Below, piece by piece: positions 1 to 6,940 of a stretch of DNA of 9,068 bases. Location of the stretch: contig CAZRAW010000091.1 of NCBI GenBank assembly GCA_964598065.1, positions 1 through 9,068 on the forward strand. The letters run 5' to 3'. The notes below the pieces were generated by a model. That model made no database searches, was not told the origin of the DNA, and saw nothing but the letters and a program-made list of their open reading frames with translations. This DNA comes from Sulfidibacterium sp964598065. GTDB taxonomy: Bacteria; Bacteroidota; Bacteroidia; Bacteroidales; F082. Each line of letters opens with the position of its first letter. Position 1 is the first letter of the stretch. Both the position numbers and the translations under genes were made by a program.

Positions 1-30
1 GCCCTTGTTTATAAGTAATTTAAACAGGGC
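1..30. terminator. Imperfect hairpin, possible terminator of an upstream gene
   Basis: GCCCTTGTTTA (1-11) pairs with TAAACAGGGC (21-30), leaving one bulged T and a loop of about 9 nt. A short T-stretch (TTTGAT) follows on the + strand. It lies before the dhaK promoter region, so it may end a gene left of the window or act as an operator. The U-tract is poor and the left arm abuts the window edge, so the call is tentative. Confidence 0.35.
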
Positions 31-68
31 TTTGATAAATAAAATTTATTACCTTTATACCTTTACAT

Positions 69-93
69 TACTTTTGAAAAAGCAATATATTTG
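69..93 (+). promoter_or_regulatory. Candidate dha operon promoter (two tandem -7 boxes)
   Basis: Two perfect matches to the Bacteroidetes -7 consensus TAnnTTTG lie upstream of dhaK: TACTTTTG at 69-76 and TATATTTG at 86-93. Neither has a clear TTG -33 element at the usual distance, only TTTA-like sequence. Transcription would begin around 80-100 and leave a 50-70 nt AT-rich leader. No Shine-Dalgarno sequence is visible before the ATG at 149, as is common in this phylum. Confidence 0.4.
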
Positions 94-148
94 CTATTAA
101 CTTTTTATAATATCAATTTTAAATAATTTCTTTTTAAATATTTATAAC

Positions 149-1150
149 ATGAAAAAACTTATTAATAAACCAGAGGACATACTCAAAGAGTCTCTTCAAG
201 GTATAGCTGTTGCGCATGCAAATCTCATCAAAGTTTCCTATGACCCATATTTTATTACCAGGGTCGATGCTCCCAAAAAGGGAAAAGTTGGAATAGTATC
301 CGGTGGAGGTTCAGGGCACGAGCCGTTGCATGGAGGATTTGTAGGCATGGGTATGCTTGATGCCGCCTGCCCAGGTGAGGTGTTTACCTCGCCCACACCC
401 GATCAGATGCAGGCTGCGACTATGGCTGTAAACGGAGGCGCGGGGGTTCTGCATATTGTGAAAAATTATACCGGAGATGTCCTTAATTTCGAAATGGCTG
501 CTGACCTGGCTCGTGCAGAAGGTATAGAAGTTGAGTCAGTAGTAACCAATGATGATGTTGCGGTAAAAGATAGTCTTTATACAGCAGGACGTAGAGGAGT
601 TGGAGTTACTGTTATAGCTGAAAAAATTGCTGGAGCAGCGGCAGAACAAAGTCGTTCTCTCAAAGAAGTAGCTGACATCTGTCGAAAAGTCAATAACAAT
701 GGGCGTAGTATGGGAATGGCTTTAACCTCCTGTACCGTCCCTGCAGCAGGAAAACCTACTTTTGATCTACCCAATGATGAAATGGAAATTGGCATAGGAA
801 TTCACGGTGAGCCGGGACGCTCTCGTATGAAGATTAAAACTGCAGCGGAGATTACCCAAATGCTTGCTACTCCTATTATTGAGGATTTACCTTTTAAATC
901 GGGAGACTCAATACTTGCTTTCGTCAATGGGATGGGTGGAACACCATTAATAGAGTTATATATTATTTACAATGAATTGAACAAAATTTGTTTAAAAAAA
1001 GGAATTAAAATCGTACGAAATCTTGTAGGTTCCTATATCACTTCATTGGATATGGCTGGGTGTTCTATCACATTAGTAAAAATGGATGACGAATTAATAA
1101 AATTATGGGATGCCCCGGTTAATACATCAGGACTACGATGGGGTGTCTAA
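149..1150 (+). CDS. dhaK: PTS-dependent dihydroxyacetone kinase, Dha-binding subunit DhaK
   Basis: DhaK holds dihydroxyacetone as a covalent hemiaminal on a histidine, where it is phosphorylated to Dha phosphate in the cytoplasm by ATP bound to DhaL. The 333-residue protein has the family signature GGGSGHEP at residues 52-59 (His57), NYTGD ending in Asp110, and GIGIHGEPG at 215-223 (His219). These match His56, Asp109 and His218 of E. coli DhaK with an offset of one, so all catalytic and substrate residues are present. FVNGMGG (258-264) is also typical of the family. The length is normal for the PTS-type subunit and lacks the C-terminal kinase domain of ATP-dependent Dha kinases. It is the first gene of a dhaK-dhaL-dhaM operon; the gap to dhaL is an unusually long 148 bp and contains an inverted repeat. 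Confidence 0.97.
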   Translation: MKKLINKPEDILKESLQGIAVAHANLIKVSYDPYFITRVDAPKKGKVGIVSGGGSGHEPLHGGFVGMGMLDAACPGEVFTSPTPDQMQAATMAVNGGAGVLHIVKNYTGDVLNFEMAADLARAEGIEVESVVTNDDVAVKDSLYTAGRRGVGVTVIAEKIAGAAAEQSRSLKEVADICRKVNNNGRSMGMALTSCTVPAAGKPTFDLPNDEMEIGIGIHGEPGRSRMKIKTAAEITQMLATPIIEDLPFKSGDSILAFVNGMGGTPLIELYIIYNELNKICLKKGIKIVRNLVGSYITSLDMAGCSITLVKMDDELIKLWDAPVNTSGLRWGV

Positions 1151-1174
1151 AAGGTAAGAATTGATAGTAACTTA

Positions 1175-1267
1175 AAATCCGTAAGTTAAATATAGTATCA
1201 TGCAGTATTTCACTTGCCAATTTTGGCACGTATTTCTGCACTTGATTACGAAATAACTTACGGGTTT
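1175..1267. repeat. Inverted repeat / long hairpin inside the dhaK-dhaL gap
   Basis: AAATCCGTAAGTTA (1175-1188) pairs with TAACTTACGGGTTT (1254-1267), giving a 14-bp stem with a single G-U pair. The 65-nt loop contains smaller nested palindromes: TGCAG/CTGCA (1201-1205, 1236-1240) and TGCCAATTTTGGCA (1215-1228). GTATTTC also occurs twice in it (1205-1211, 1230-1236). No ORF spans the gap. It could be an inserted dispersed repeat, an RNA processing or attenuation structure, or a weak internal terminator that sets the dhaK:dhaL ratio. The right arm lies in a 13-bp identity (1248-1260) with the element near 5664. Confidence 0.6.
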
Positions 1268-1298
1268 AGGTTTAATTATTACTAAATAATAAAATTTT

Positions 1299-1931
1299 AT
1301 GCAAATTATAAGAAATAATAACATTCTTGATTGGATCCAAGCTTACACAGTCGTAATTGCTGATGATAAAGAGTATCTCACTAAATTGGATTCCGATATC
1401 GGGGATGGTGATCATGGAATCAATATGGACAGAGGGTTCAAAGCAGTTGCAGCAAAGCTTCCAGACTTAGCAGATAAAGATATTGGTACTATTTTCAAGA
1501 CTATAGCTATGACTTTGATATCAACAGTAGGTGGAGCAAGTGGCCCTTTGTACGGTACCTTTTTTTTGCAAATGGCTACACGTACTCAGGGGAAATTTGA
1601 ATTGGCTCTTGAGGATTGGGTTTCGGCATTTCAGGCAGGAGTTGAAGGAATCGTTATGCGTGGTAAAGCTAATTTAGGCGATAAAACTATGATTGATAGT
1701 TTGACCCCTGCCTTGCAGTCTTTTAAGATATCTCAGGAGAAAGGATTGAACATAAGCACTGCTTTAAAGCTTTCATCTCAGGCTGCAGAGCAAGGGATGC
1801 TTGCTACAATTCCCCTTGTTGCCCGCAAAGGAAGAGCGAGCTACCTCGGGGAGCGTAGTGCTGGTCATCAAGATCCCGGTGCAACATCATCATTTTTTCT
1901 TATTAGAGCCGCTGCTAAATGTTGGATATAA
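1299..1931 (+). CDS. dhaL: Dihydroxyacetone kinase, ADP/ATP-binding subunit DhaL
   Basis: In PTS-type Dha kinases DhaL keeps a tightly bound ADP that DhaM rephosphorylates to ATP, and it transfers the phosphate to Dha on DhaK. The 210 residues equal the usual length. The metal-binding motif LDSDIGDGDHG (residues 30-40) supplies Asp31, Asp36 and Asp38, matching Asp30/35/37 of the E. coli subunit. VGGASGPLYG (77-86), GDKTMID (127-133) and the C-terminal ARKGRASYLGERSAGHQDPG (175-194), with its GERSAGHxDPG nucleotide-lid core, are all intact. The ATG at 1299 follows an AT-rich stretch without a Shine-Dalgarno sequence and sits just after the inverted repeat. Only 22 bp separate it from dhaM, so the two are almost certainly cotranscribed. 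Confidence 0.97.
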   Translation: MQIIRNNNILDWIQAYTVVIADDKEYLTKLDSDIGDGDHGINMDRGFKAVAAKLPDLADKDIGTIFKTIAMTLISTVGGASGPLYGTFFLQMATRTQGKFELALEDWVSAFQAGVEGIVMRGKANLGDKTMIDSLTPALQSFKISQEKGLNISTALKLSSQAAEQGMLATIPLVARKGRASYLGERSAGHQDPGATSSFFLIRAAAKCWI

Positions 1932-1953
1932 ATATTAAAAAAAGAGAAATTAC

Positions 1954-4497
1954 ATGGTAGGAATTGTTATTGTATCACATAGTTTTAAGTTAGCCTCAGG
2001 TGTGCTGGAATTAGCTCGGGAAATGGCTGGCCGGGAAGTAAAATTATCAGCAGCAGGCGGAATGGATTTGCCCGACCATCCGATAGGGACAGATGCAAAT
2101 TTTATTGCTCAGGCTATTGAAAAGGTCTATTCTGAAGATGGCGTTATTGTGTTAATGGATTTGGGCAGCGCAGTTATGAGTACAGAAATGGCCATAGAAA
2201 TGCTTCCTGCTGATAAAAGAACTCACATTGCATTATGCTCAGGCCCGTTGGTAGAAGGTGCAGTATCTGCAGCTGTTCAGGCACGTATTGGAAGTTCTCT
2301 GGAGCAGATCGTGAAGGAAGCTAAGCAAGCTTTGAATCCAAAAATAGACCATCTAAATCCTAAAACAGATACAGTCACAAATATGGTAACCGATGAGGAT
2401 ACTGAAGCACACATTCTTCGTATCACCATAACAAATCCTTTAGGTTTACATGCACGCCCGGCAGCTCGGTTTGTACAGGTTGCAGGACGCTTTCCCGATA
2501 CAAAGATTAGTGTACGAAATTTATCCAAGGGAAAAGGGCCTGTAACTGCTAAAAGTATTAATTCTGTTGCCACTTTAGGAGTGAGTCATGGAGATACTAT
2601 AGAAATAAGTGCTCTCGGTTCTCAGGCAGATGTTGTGTTAGATGCGTATCATACTCTTGCTGAAGAAAATTTTGGTGATAAAGGTGATAAAATAGATAAA
2701 AAAAATGATACCGAAACTAAAAATTCTGTAATATCATTGTCGGTTACGAATTCTTCTTTATCTGGTTCTAAATTTATTGGTGTTTCCGGTTCCCGGGGAT
2801 TTGCCATTGGTCCTGCCCGACATTTTCATTCATTTAACGTAAAAATTCCAAAAAATAAAACTACAGATTCTCAAAATGAATGGATTAAACTGCAAAATGC
2901 GATTGTAAAAACGCGAAAAGAGATTAATGCTATACGTGAAAAAACGGCTATTCGGACAAACATTACCACATCTGAAATTTTTGATGCACACCTTCTTTTT
3001 CTTAATGATGAGGCATTACTACTTCCCGCTAAGCATTTAATCTTTGAAGAAAAATGTAATGGAGCAGATGCATGGAATCGTATAGTTCAGCAAATGGCTC
3101 AGAAATATCGCTCGCTTGATGATGAATATCTCCGTGCCAGAGTGGATGATATCCTTGATGTTGGCAGGCAGGTAATTCTAAATTTCATTGGTTCATCAAA
3201 TGTTGCTCCATCGTTTAGTTCCCCCGGAATTCTTATCGCTCATGATCTTACGCCAGCAGATACCGCCAGTCTTGAACCTTCCATAGTAAATGCAATATGC
3301 ACAGCGGCTGGTGGGTCAACGTCGCATAGTTCTATCCTTGCTAAATCTCTTGGTATTCCAGCTGTTGTAGGAATCGGGGAACCAATTCTTAATGTTAAAG
3401 AAGGTGATATATTAATAGTTGATGCGGAAATTGGACAGGTTATTTCTAAACCTGATGCTAAAACTATAAAGTTGTACACCGATAAAATAGAGGTTCTTAA
3501 AAAAAAGGAAGCAAAAGTTCGGGCTGTTAGTACCAAAGCAGCAATAACCATTGATGGTAAGAAAATTGATGTATATGCGAACATTGGTTCATCGGCTGAA
3601 ACCCCCCATGCAATTAATGAAGGAGCTGAAGGGATTGGCCTTTTTCGTACAGAATTCCTTTTTCTTAACCGACAAACTGCTCCCGATGAAGAAGAACAGT
3701 TTAATGTGTACTGCGATACTGCAAAAGTCATGAATGGTAAGCCTGTTATTATCCGTACTCTTGACATTGGTGGCGATAAACCCATTCCCTACCTTAATCT
3801 CGAAAGTGAAGCAAACCCTTTCCTTGGCAGCCGTGCCATCCGTATGTGCCTTGCACGGCCAGGGTTTTTTAAAGTTCAACTAAGAGCAATTGTTCGTGCG
3901 GCATCCCTCTTCCCAATCAAAGTAATGTTTCCCATGATAGCAACCTTGGATGAATTTAGAAGTGCAAAGGCTTTATTATCCGAGGCATGTGATGAAGTAA
4001 TACAGAGAGGATATCAGGATATAGAAACACATATTGATACAGGAATTATGGTAGAAATCCCCGCGGCGGCAATTTGTGCAAAAAAACTTGCTCCAGAAGT
4101 AGATTTTTTTTCTATAGGTACGAATGATCTTATTCAATATACTATGGCTGCTGAACGAGGAAATTCCAATTTAGTTAAATTGGCTGATCCTCTTCATCCT
4201 GCAATCTTGGAACTAATTTATCGGGTTGTTGAGTCAGCTCATTTTTATGGTAAACGGGTTAGTGTTTGTGGCGAAGCCGGGGGAGATCCCGCAGTAGTTC
4301 CGATTCTTATAGGTCTGGGCGTTGATGAACTTAGCATGAATAGTCCGTCTATCCCGGATATCAAATCTCTAATACGTAGTTTAGATTATTCACTTGTGAA
4401 AAATATTTCCAAAAATGCACTCGAGGCTAAATCAGTTTCAGAAGTTCGAATACTGGTATCATCTTTAACAGATATCGGTATAATGGACAAAAAGTAG
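1954..4497 (+). CDS. dhaM: DhaM phosphoryl donor fused to HPr and complete Enzyme I
   Basis: This 847-residue cytoplasmic protein carries phosphate from PEP to the ADP on DhaL. Domain 1 (about 1-125) is EIIA-mannose-like, MVGIVIVSHS, with phospho-acceptor His9. A polar linker (about 126-152) leads to HPr (about 153-240), where NPLGLHARPAA gives His166 and KSINSV gives Ser201 at the place of the HPr regulatory serine. A second Lys/Asp/Asn-rich linker (about 241-271) leads to Enzyme I. In the EI N-terminal part, GGSTSHSSILA gives His458. The PEP-binding barrel is complete: GLFRTEF (562-568), RTLDIGGDKP (601-610), GIMVEIPA (697-704), IGTNDLIQYTMAAERGN (721-737) and CGEAGGDP (772-779) with the acid Cys772. 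E. coli DhaM (472 residues) has only an EI fragment and needs PtsI and PtsH; this one should autophosphorylate. The last nine codons lie in a sequence repeated 1430 bp downstream. Confidence 0.96.
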   Translation: MVGIVIVSHSFKLASGVLELAREMAGREVKLSAAGGMDLPDHPIGTDANFIAQAIEKVYSEDGVIVLMDLGSAVMSTEMAIEMLPADKRTHIALCSGPLVEGAVSAAVQARIGSSLEQIVKEAKQALNPKIDHLNPKTDTVTNMVTDEDTEAHILRITITNPLGLHARPAARFVQVAGRFPDTKISVRNLSKGKGPVTAKSINSVATLGVSHGDTIEISALGSQADVVLDAYHTLAEENFGDKGDKIDKKNDTETKNSVISLSVTNSSLSGSKFIGVSGSRGFAIGPARHFHSFNVKIPKNKTTDSQNEWIKLQNAIVKTRKEINAIREKTAIRTNITTSEIFDAHLLFLNDEALLLPAKHLIFEEKCNGADAWNRIVQQMAQKYRSLDDEYLRARVDDILDVGRQVILNFIGSSNVAPSFSSPGILIAHDLTPADTASLEPSIVNAICTAAGGSTSHSSILAKSLGIPAVVGIGEPILNVKEGDILIVDAEIGQVISKPDAKTIKLYTDKIEVLKKKEAKVRAVSTKAAITIDGKKIDVYANIGSSAETPHAINEGAEGIGLFRTEFLFLNRQTAPDEEEQFNVYCDTAKVMNGKPVIIRTLDIGGDKPIPYLNLESEANPFLGSRAIRMCLARPGFFKVQLRAIVRAASLFPIKVMFPMIATLDEFRSAKALLSEACDEVIQRGYQDIETHIDTGIMVEIPAAAICAKKLAPEVDFFSIGTNDLIQYTMAAERGNSNLVKLADPLHPAILELIYRVVESAHFYGKRVSVCGEAGGDPAVVPILIGLGVDELSMNSPSIPDIKSLIRSLDYSLVKNISKNALEAKSVSEVRILVSSLTDIGIMDKK
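4473..4492 (+). repeat. 20-bp direct repeat, copy 1 (inside the dhaM 3' end)
   Basis: TATCGGTATAATGGACAAAA matches 5903-5922 in 19 of 20 positions and in the same orientation. It encodes the last residues of DhaM (around DIGIMDK). Its TAATGGACAAAA part also matches the terminal repeat of the insertion sequence at 5911-6960. It may be an old IS end or a recombination scar. Confidence 0.7.
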
Positions 4498-4521
4498 GCT
4501 GTTTTTTGCTAATTGAATTTC

Positions 4522-4690
4522 TATTAATGAGTATGGCCTAAAAAGGTACGATTTTGATTTCAGCCACGTTACCCCCCTTTATCCTCCAAAAGGGGAAGTG
4601 GCTGAAAACCAGTGTTCCATTTAGGGAAGGGGTAAATGCTGATTTTCATTTTTACCTTATCAGTACCTTTTTAGACCGGTCTCATTAATA
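4522..4690. repeat. 169-bp MITE-like palindromic element between convergent genes
   Basis: The element begins with a 28-bp inverted repeat (4522-4549) whose partner is 4663-4690. They match in 24 of 28 positions: the outer 10 bp (TATTAATGAG) and inner 12 bp (CTAAAAAGGTAC) are perfect. Nested inside is a second hairpin, TTTCAGCCAC (4558-4567) with GTGGCTGAAA (4598-4607), capped by CCCCTTT (4574-4580) with AAAGGGG (4589-4595). It codes for nothing and fills nearly all of the 220-bp gap between dhaM and the reductase gene, where it could also act as a bidirectional terminator. No clear target-site duplication was found, so mobile origin is inference. Confidence 0.6.
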
Positions 4691-4717
4691 ATTACACAAA
4701 ACTACTTCCAAAAACTA

Positions 4718-5581
4718 TCATGTGGAACATGGGCTTTCAAATTGAGTTTTATCAAGAAGCTTACTATCCTCATAGCTTAGGTTCCATCCGATAGCACCTA
4801 AATTCTCTTGTAGATGCTGAGTTCTTATCGCTTTGGAAATCGAAATAATATTTTTCTTTGAAATCAACCAATTGATAGCAATTTGCGCTATTGTTTTATT
4901 ATATTTTATTGCCAACTGATCAAGAATTACATTTGGTTTTAATAAAAAGCCTCTTTCAATAGGTCTATAAGCCATTACGAGTATTTCGTTTTTCTGGCAA
5001 AAAGGAATTATCTCGGATTCCATTTTAATACAATGCCCTCTATGATCGTTATTTCTGGTCGCAAGATTATAGGGTATTTGATTAACAATAATTTTATTCT
5101 TTGAATATTTTTGAGCTTCTTTCATTTGTTCAACCGAAAAATTACTAACTCCAATATATTTAATAAGTTTTTCCTCAATTAAAGAATCCAGAGCATTCAT
5201 TGTATCCACTACGGGAATTTCAGGATTTGGAGCATGAATTAAGTAAATATCAATGTAATCCGTTTGTAATTTTTCTAAACTTTTTTTGCAAGAAAAAATA
5301 ACATCATCATATTTCAAGTGGGTCTTAAAAACTTTGTCTGTAATTACTATTAATGACCGGTCAAAATTCCTAATGGCTTTGCCAATCAATTCTTCAGTAT
5401 GTCCTGCACCATATAATTCGGCGGTATCAATATGAGTATAACCCAGTTCAATAGCATTTTTAATGGAATGAATTGAAGTTTCGTCTTGTGTGGAATCTGC
5501 TTTCAGAGAACCTCCAATTCCCCAAGTTCCAAGTCCCAAAACGGGAATTTTAAAATCTGTATTTAATGTTTCGAACTCCAT
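4718..5581 (-). CDS. Aldo/keto reductase family oxidoreductase
   Basis: A cytoplasmic NADPH-dependent TIM-barrel reductase of carbonyl compounds; the substrate cannot be read from sequence. The 287 residues are normal length. The catalytic tetrad is complete: Asp52 and Tyr57 in HIDTAELYG (50-58), Lys83 in ITDKVF (80-85, where most relatives have TK), and His116 in YIDIYLIHAP (109-118). GVSNF (144-148), VNQIPYN (166-172) and YRPIERG (205-211, for the usual YSPLGRG) follow. ISISKAIRTQHLQENLGAIG (246-265) is the cofactor-phosphate segment, with ISKA instead of IPKA. The start is ATG at 5581 with no Shine-Dalgarno sequence. The gene converges on dhaM and stands alone. It is visibly more AT-rich than dhaL or apbE and is bracketed by repeats, which hints at separate acquisition. 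A role in Dha or methylglyoxal metabolism is only a guess from position. Confidence 0.92.
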   Translation of the reverse strand: MEFETLNTDFKIPVLGLGTWGIGGSLKADSTQDETSIHSIKNAIELGYTHIDTAELYGAGHTEELIGKAIRNFDRSLIVITDKVFKTHLKYDDVIFSCKKSLEKLQTDYIDIYLIHAPNPEIPVVDTMNALDSLIEEKLIKYIGVSNFSVEQMKEAQKYSKNKIIVNQIPYNLATRNNDHRGHCIKMESEIIPFCQKNEILVMAYRPIERGFLLKPNVILDQLAIKYNKTIAQIAINWLISKKNIISISKAIRTQHLQENLGAIGWNLSYEDSKLLDKTQFESPCST

Positions 5582-5663
5582 GAAATTTTTAATTGAAGTT
5601 TTGAAAGAAAATTGGTAAAAAGAAAGAATGATACAGAAATATCGAATGTCGATCTAATGGATT

Positions 5664-5849
5664 GTAACGAAATAACTTAACGGTTTCGGCTTGTCCTTTT
5701 ACGCTTTTCCTTCGTTGCAAAAGTTTTAAATTCACCCTGTGAAATATTAGCTTTGCTATTTCACGGGGTAAACAGGGGCTATTCACAACCTTTGCGCTTT
5801 GATAACCCGCAAGATTACTTCGTCGATTCCCGTCACATTATTTCGTCAC
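5664..5849. repeat. Palindromic non-coding element of about 186 bp
   Basis: GTAACGAAATAACTTAACGG (5664-5683) and CCGTCACATTATTTCGTCAC (5830-5849) form an imperfect terminal inverted repeat matching in 16 of 20 positions. Near the centre ACCCTGTGAAATA (5734-5746) pairs with TATTTCACGGGGT (5757-5769) in a 13-bp stem with one G-U pair. The element occupies most of the non-coding stretch between the reductase gene and the decayed insertion sequence (5582-5910). The left end shares ACGAAATAACTTA with the dhaK-dhaL gap (1248-1260). It resembles a non-autonomous dispersed repeat; copies elsewhere cannot be seen from here. Confidence 0.45.
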
Positions 5850-5902
5850 AAACCCTAAACATCATCTTTTTAAAAAAAATTGTTGAACAAAAGTAGTGAA
5901 GT

Positions 5903-5922
5903 TATCGGTATAATAGACAAAA
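5903..5922 (+). repeat. 20-bp direct repeat, copy 2 (left edge of the insertion sequence)
   Basis: TATCGGTATAATAGACAAAA is the second copy of the sequence at 4473-4492, with one G-to-A difference. Its right part overlaps the left terminal repeat of the insertion sequence, while its left part (TATCGGTA) is outside the element. The other IS end (6941-6960) lacks the TATCGGTA extension, so the match to dhaM is more than a shared IS terminus. Confidence 0.7.
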
Positions 5923-5930
5923 TGGTTGGT
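5911..5930. repeat. Left terminal inverted repeat of the insertion sequence
   Basis: TAATAGACAAAATGGTTGGT is the inverted partner of 6941-6960 (18 of 20). It lies 55 bp past the 3' end of the reconstructed transposase frame. Confidence 0.75.
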
Positions 5931-5985
5931 ATTTTTCAATAATTTTCCACAAGCGTTGATAAGAAAATTTCTTTTTTAGGAGTCT

Positions 5986-6889
5986 TTATGCCTTCAAAAA
6001 ATCATCAATAAATTTCCTTTTTCTTTCGAATGATAAGCCATTATGACTTCGGAGTTTATTCCTTAAATCTATCTACAAAATGCCTCTCAATAATAGAACT
6101 GGTTGTATATGGAATACCCAAGTCAGTATTATCATGCCATGTAAACAACCATTTAAGATTGGATTTTAAACTTCTGTAAGCACTTTTTAACCTTTTGTGA
6201 GTATAAAACCTTTTGCCAGTTCTTTCATTTATTGTCCTCTCGTTTAGAAAGTTTTTCCATTTAGAATGCCATTCATTTAATACTCCTTCAAATGACTCTC
6301 TGTCCGTCTGCTTCATAAGAGCGGTAATTTCCTTTAATTCAATGGCAGCAGGCATCTTGGGTTTTTTTGTTATATATCTCCTCACTACTGCAGCTTGATG
6401 AAACTGACACATCTGAACCGGAATCTCCTCAAAGGAATTTACCAATCCTCTGCGCCAATCACAAACAATAGCTTTAACAATAAATCCTTGTTCTTTTAGC
6501 TCTTTTATGCCTTGTCTATACTTGGCATTTCGTAGTACTTCAGTGGGCTGTCTTTCGTAATTACGTCTTTAAAAAGCATTACTCCAAAGTTAGATCCCCA
6601 GTAAGCAGTGTCCATTAACACAATCACTTTTCTTGGATGTTTCTCCAGTATACATACTTGGTACAAATCGATCTTACGTTGGATAGTTCGCTTAGAAGAT
6701 TTACTTCATTGCTGACTGCAAATAGGTCTGTTTTCCAGTATGGTAAGCTTCTCATAATATAACAGAATCTATGGCTGAACCACCATGGAAATACTTATTA
6801 AAAGCATGACATTGGTAACATTATTTACCGTTTCTTATTCCATAATTTCGTAGTAATTGAACTCCCACAATAAATGTTTTTTTATTCAT
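5986..6889 (-). pseudogene. Broken DDE transposase (IS256-variant / IS1249-like)
   Basis: Reading the - strand in three frames rebuilds one protein. The N-terminus (from ATG at 6889, MNKKTFIVGVQLLRNYG) leads to a zinc-finger-like CYQCHAFNKYF split by an in-frame stop. A second piece (6705-6505) reads SKRTIQRKIDLYQ and IVLMDTAYWGSNFG, holding the first catalytic Asp, and then stops. A third piece (6568-6056) reads GIKELKEQGF and AIVCDWRRG, holding the second Asp, then PVQMCQFHQAAVVRRYI, a long basic helical part and SIIERHFVD with the catalytic Glu. There a 4-bp tandem duplication (ATCTATCT on +, 6067-6074) shifts the frame. Removing one copy restores DLRNKLRSHNGLS and FIDDFLKA to the stop at 5986. 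At least three lesions make the gene non-functional. Confidence 0.88.
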
Positions 6890-6940
6890 AACTTTTCATT
6901 TGCTCCAAAACTATATAAATAAAGGGTTATAGAGATTTTG

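Noticed and set aside
3240..3879. Long open frames on the - strand opposite dhaM
   Set aside because: They overlap the conserved Enzyme I coding region, whose motifs are unmistakable, and show no protein-like pattern of their own.
4673..4682. Perfect palindrome AGACCGGTCT as a possible operator
   Set aside because: It sits in the right arm of the 169-bp element, downstream of both flanking genes, where an operator would have no promoter to control.
5589..5786. A 65-residue open frame on the - strand upstream of the reductase
   Set aside because: Its sequence lies mostly within the palindromic element at 5664-5849, has no domain pattern, and looks like a translated repeat.
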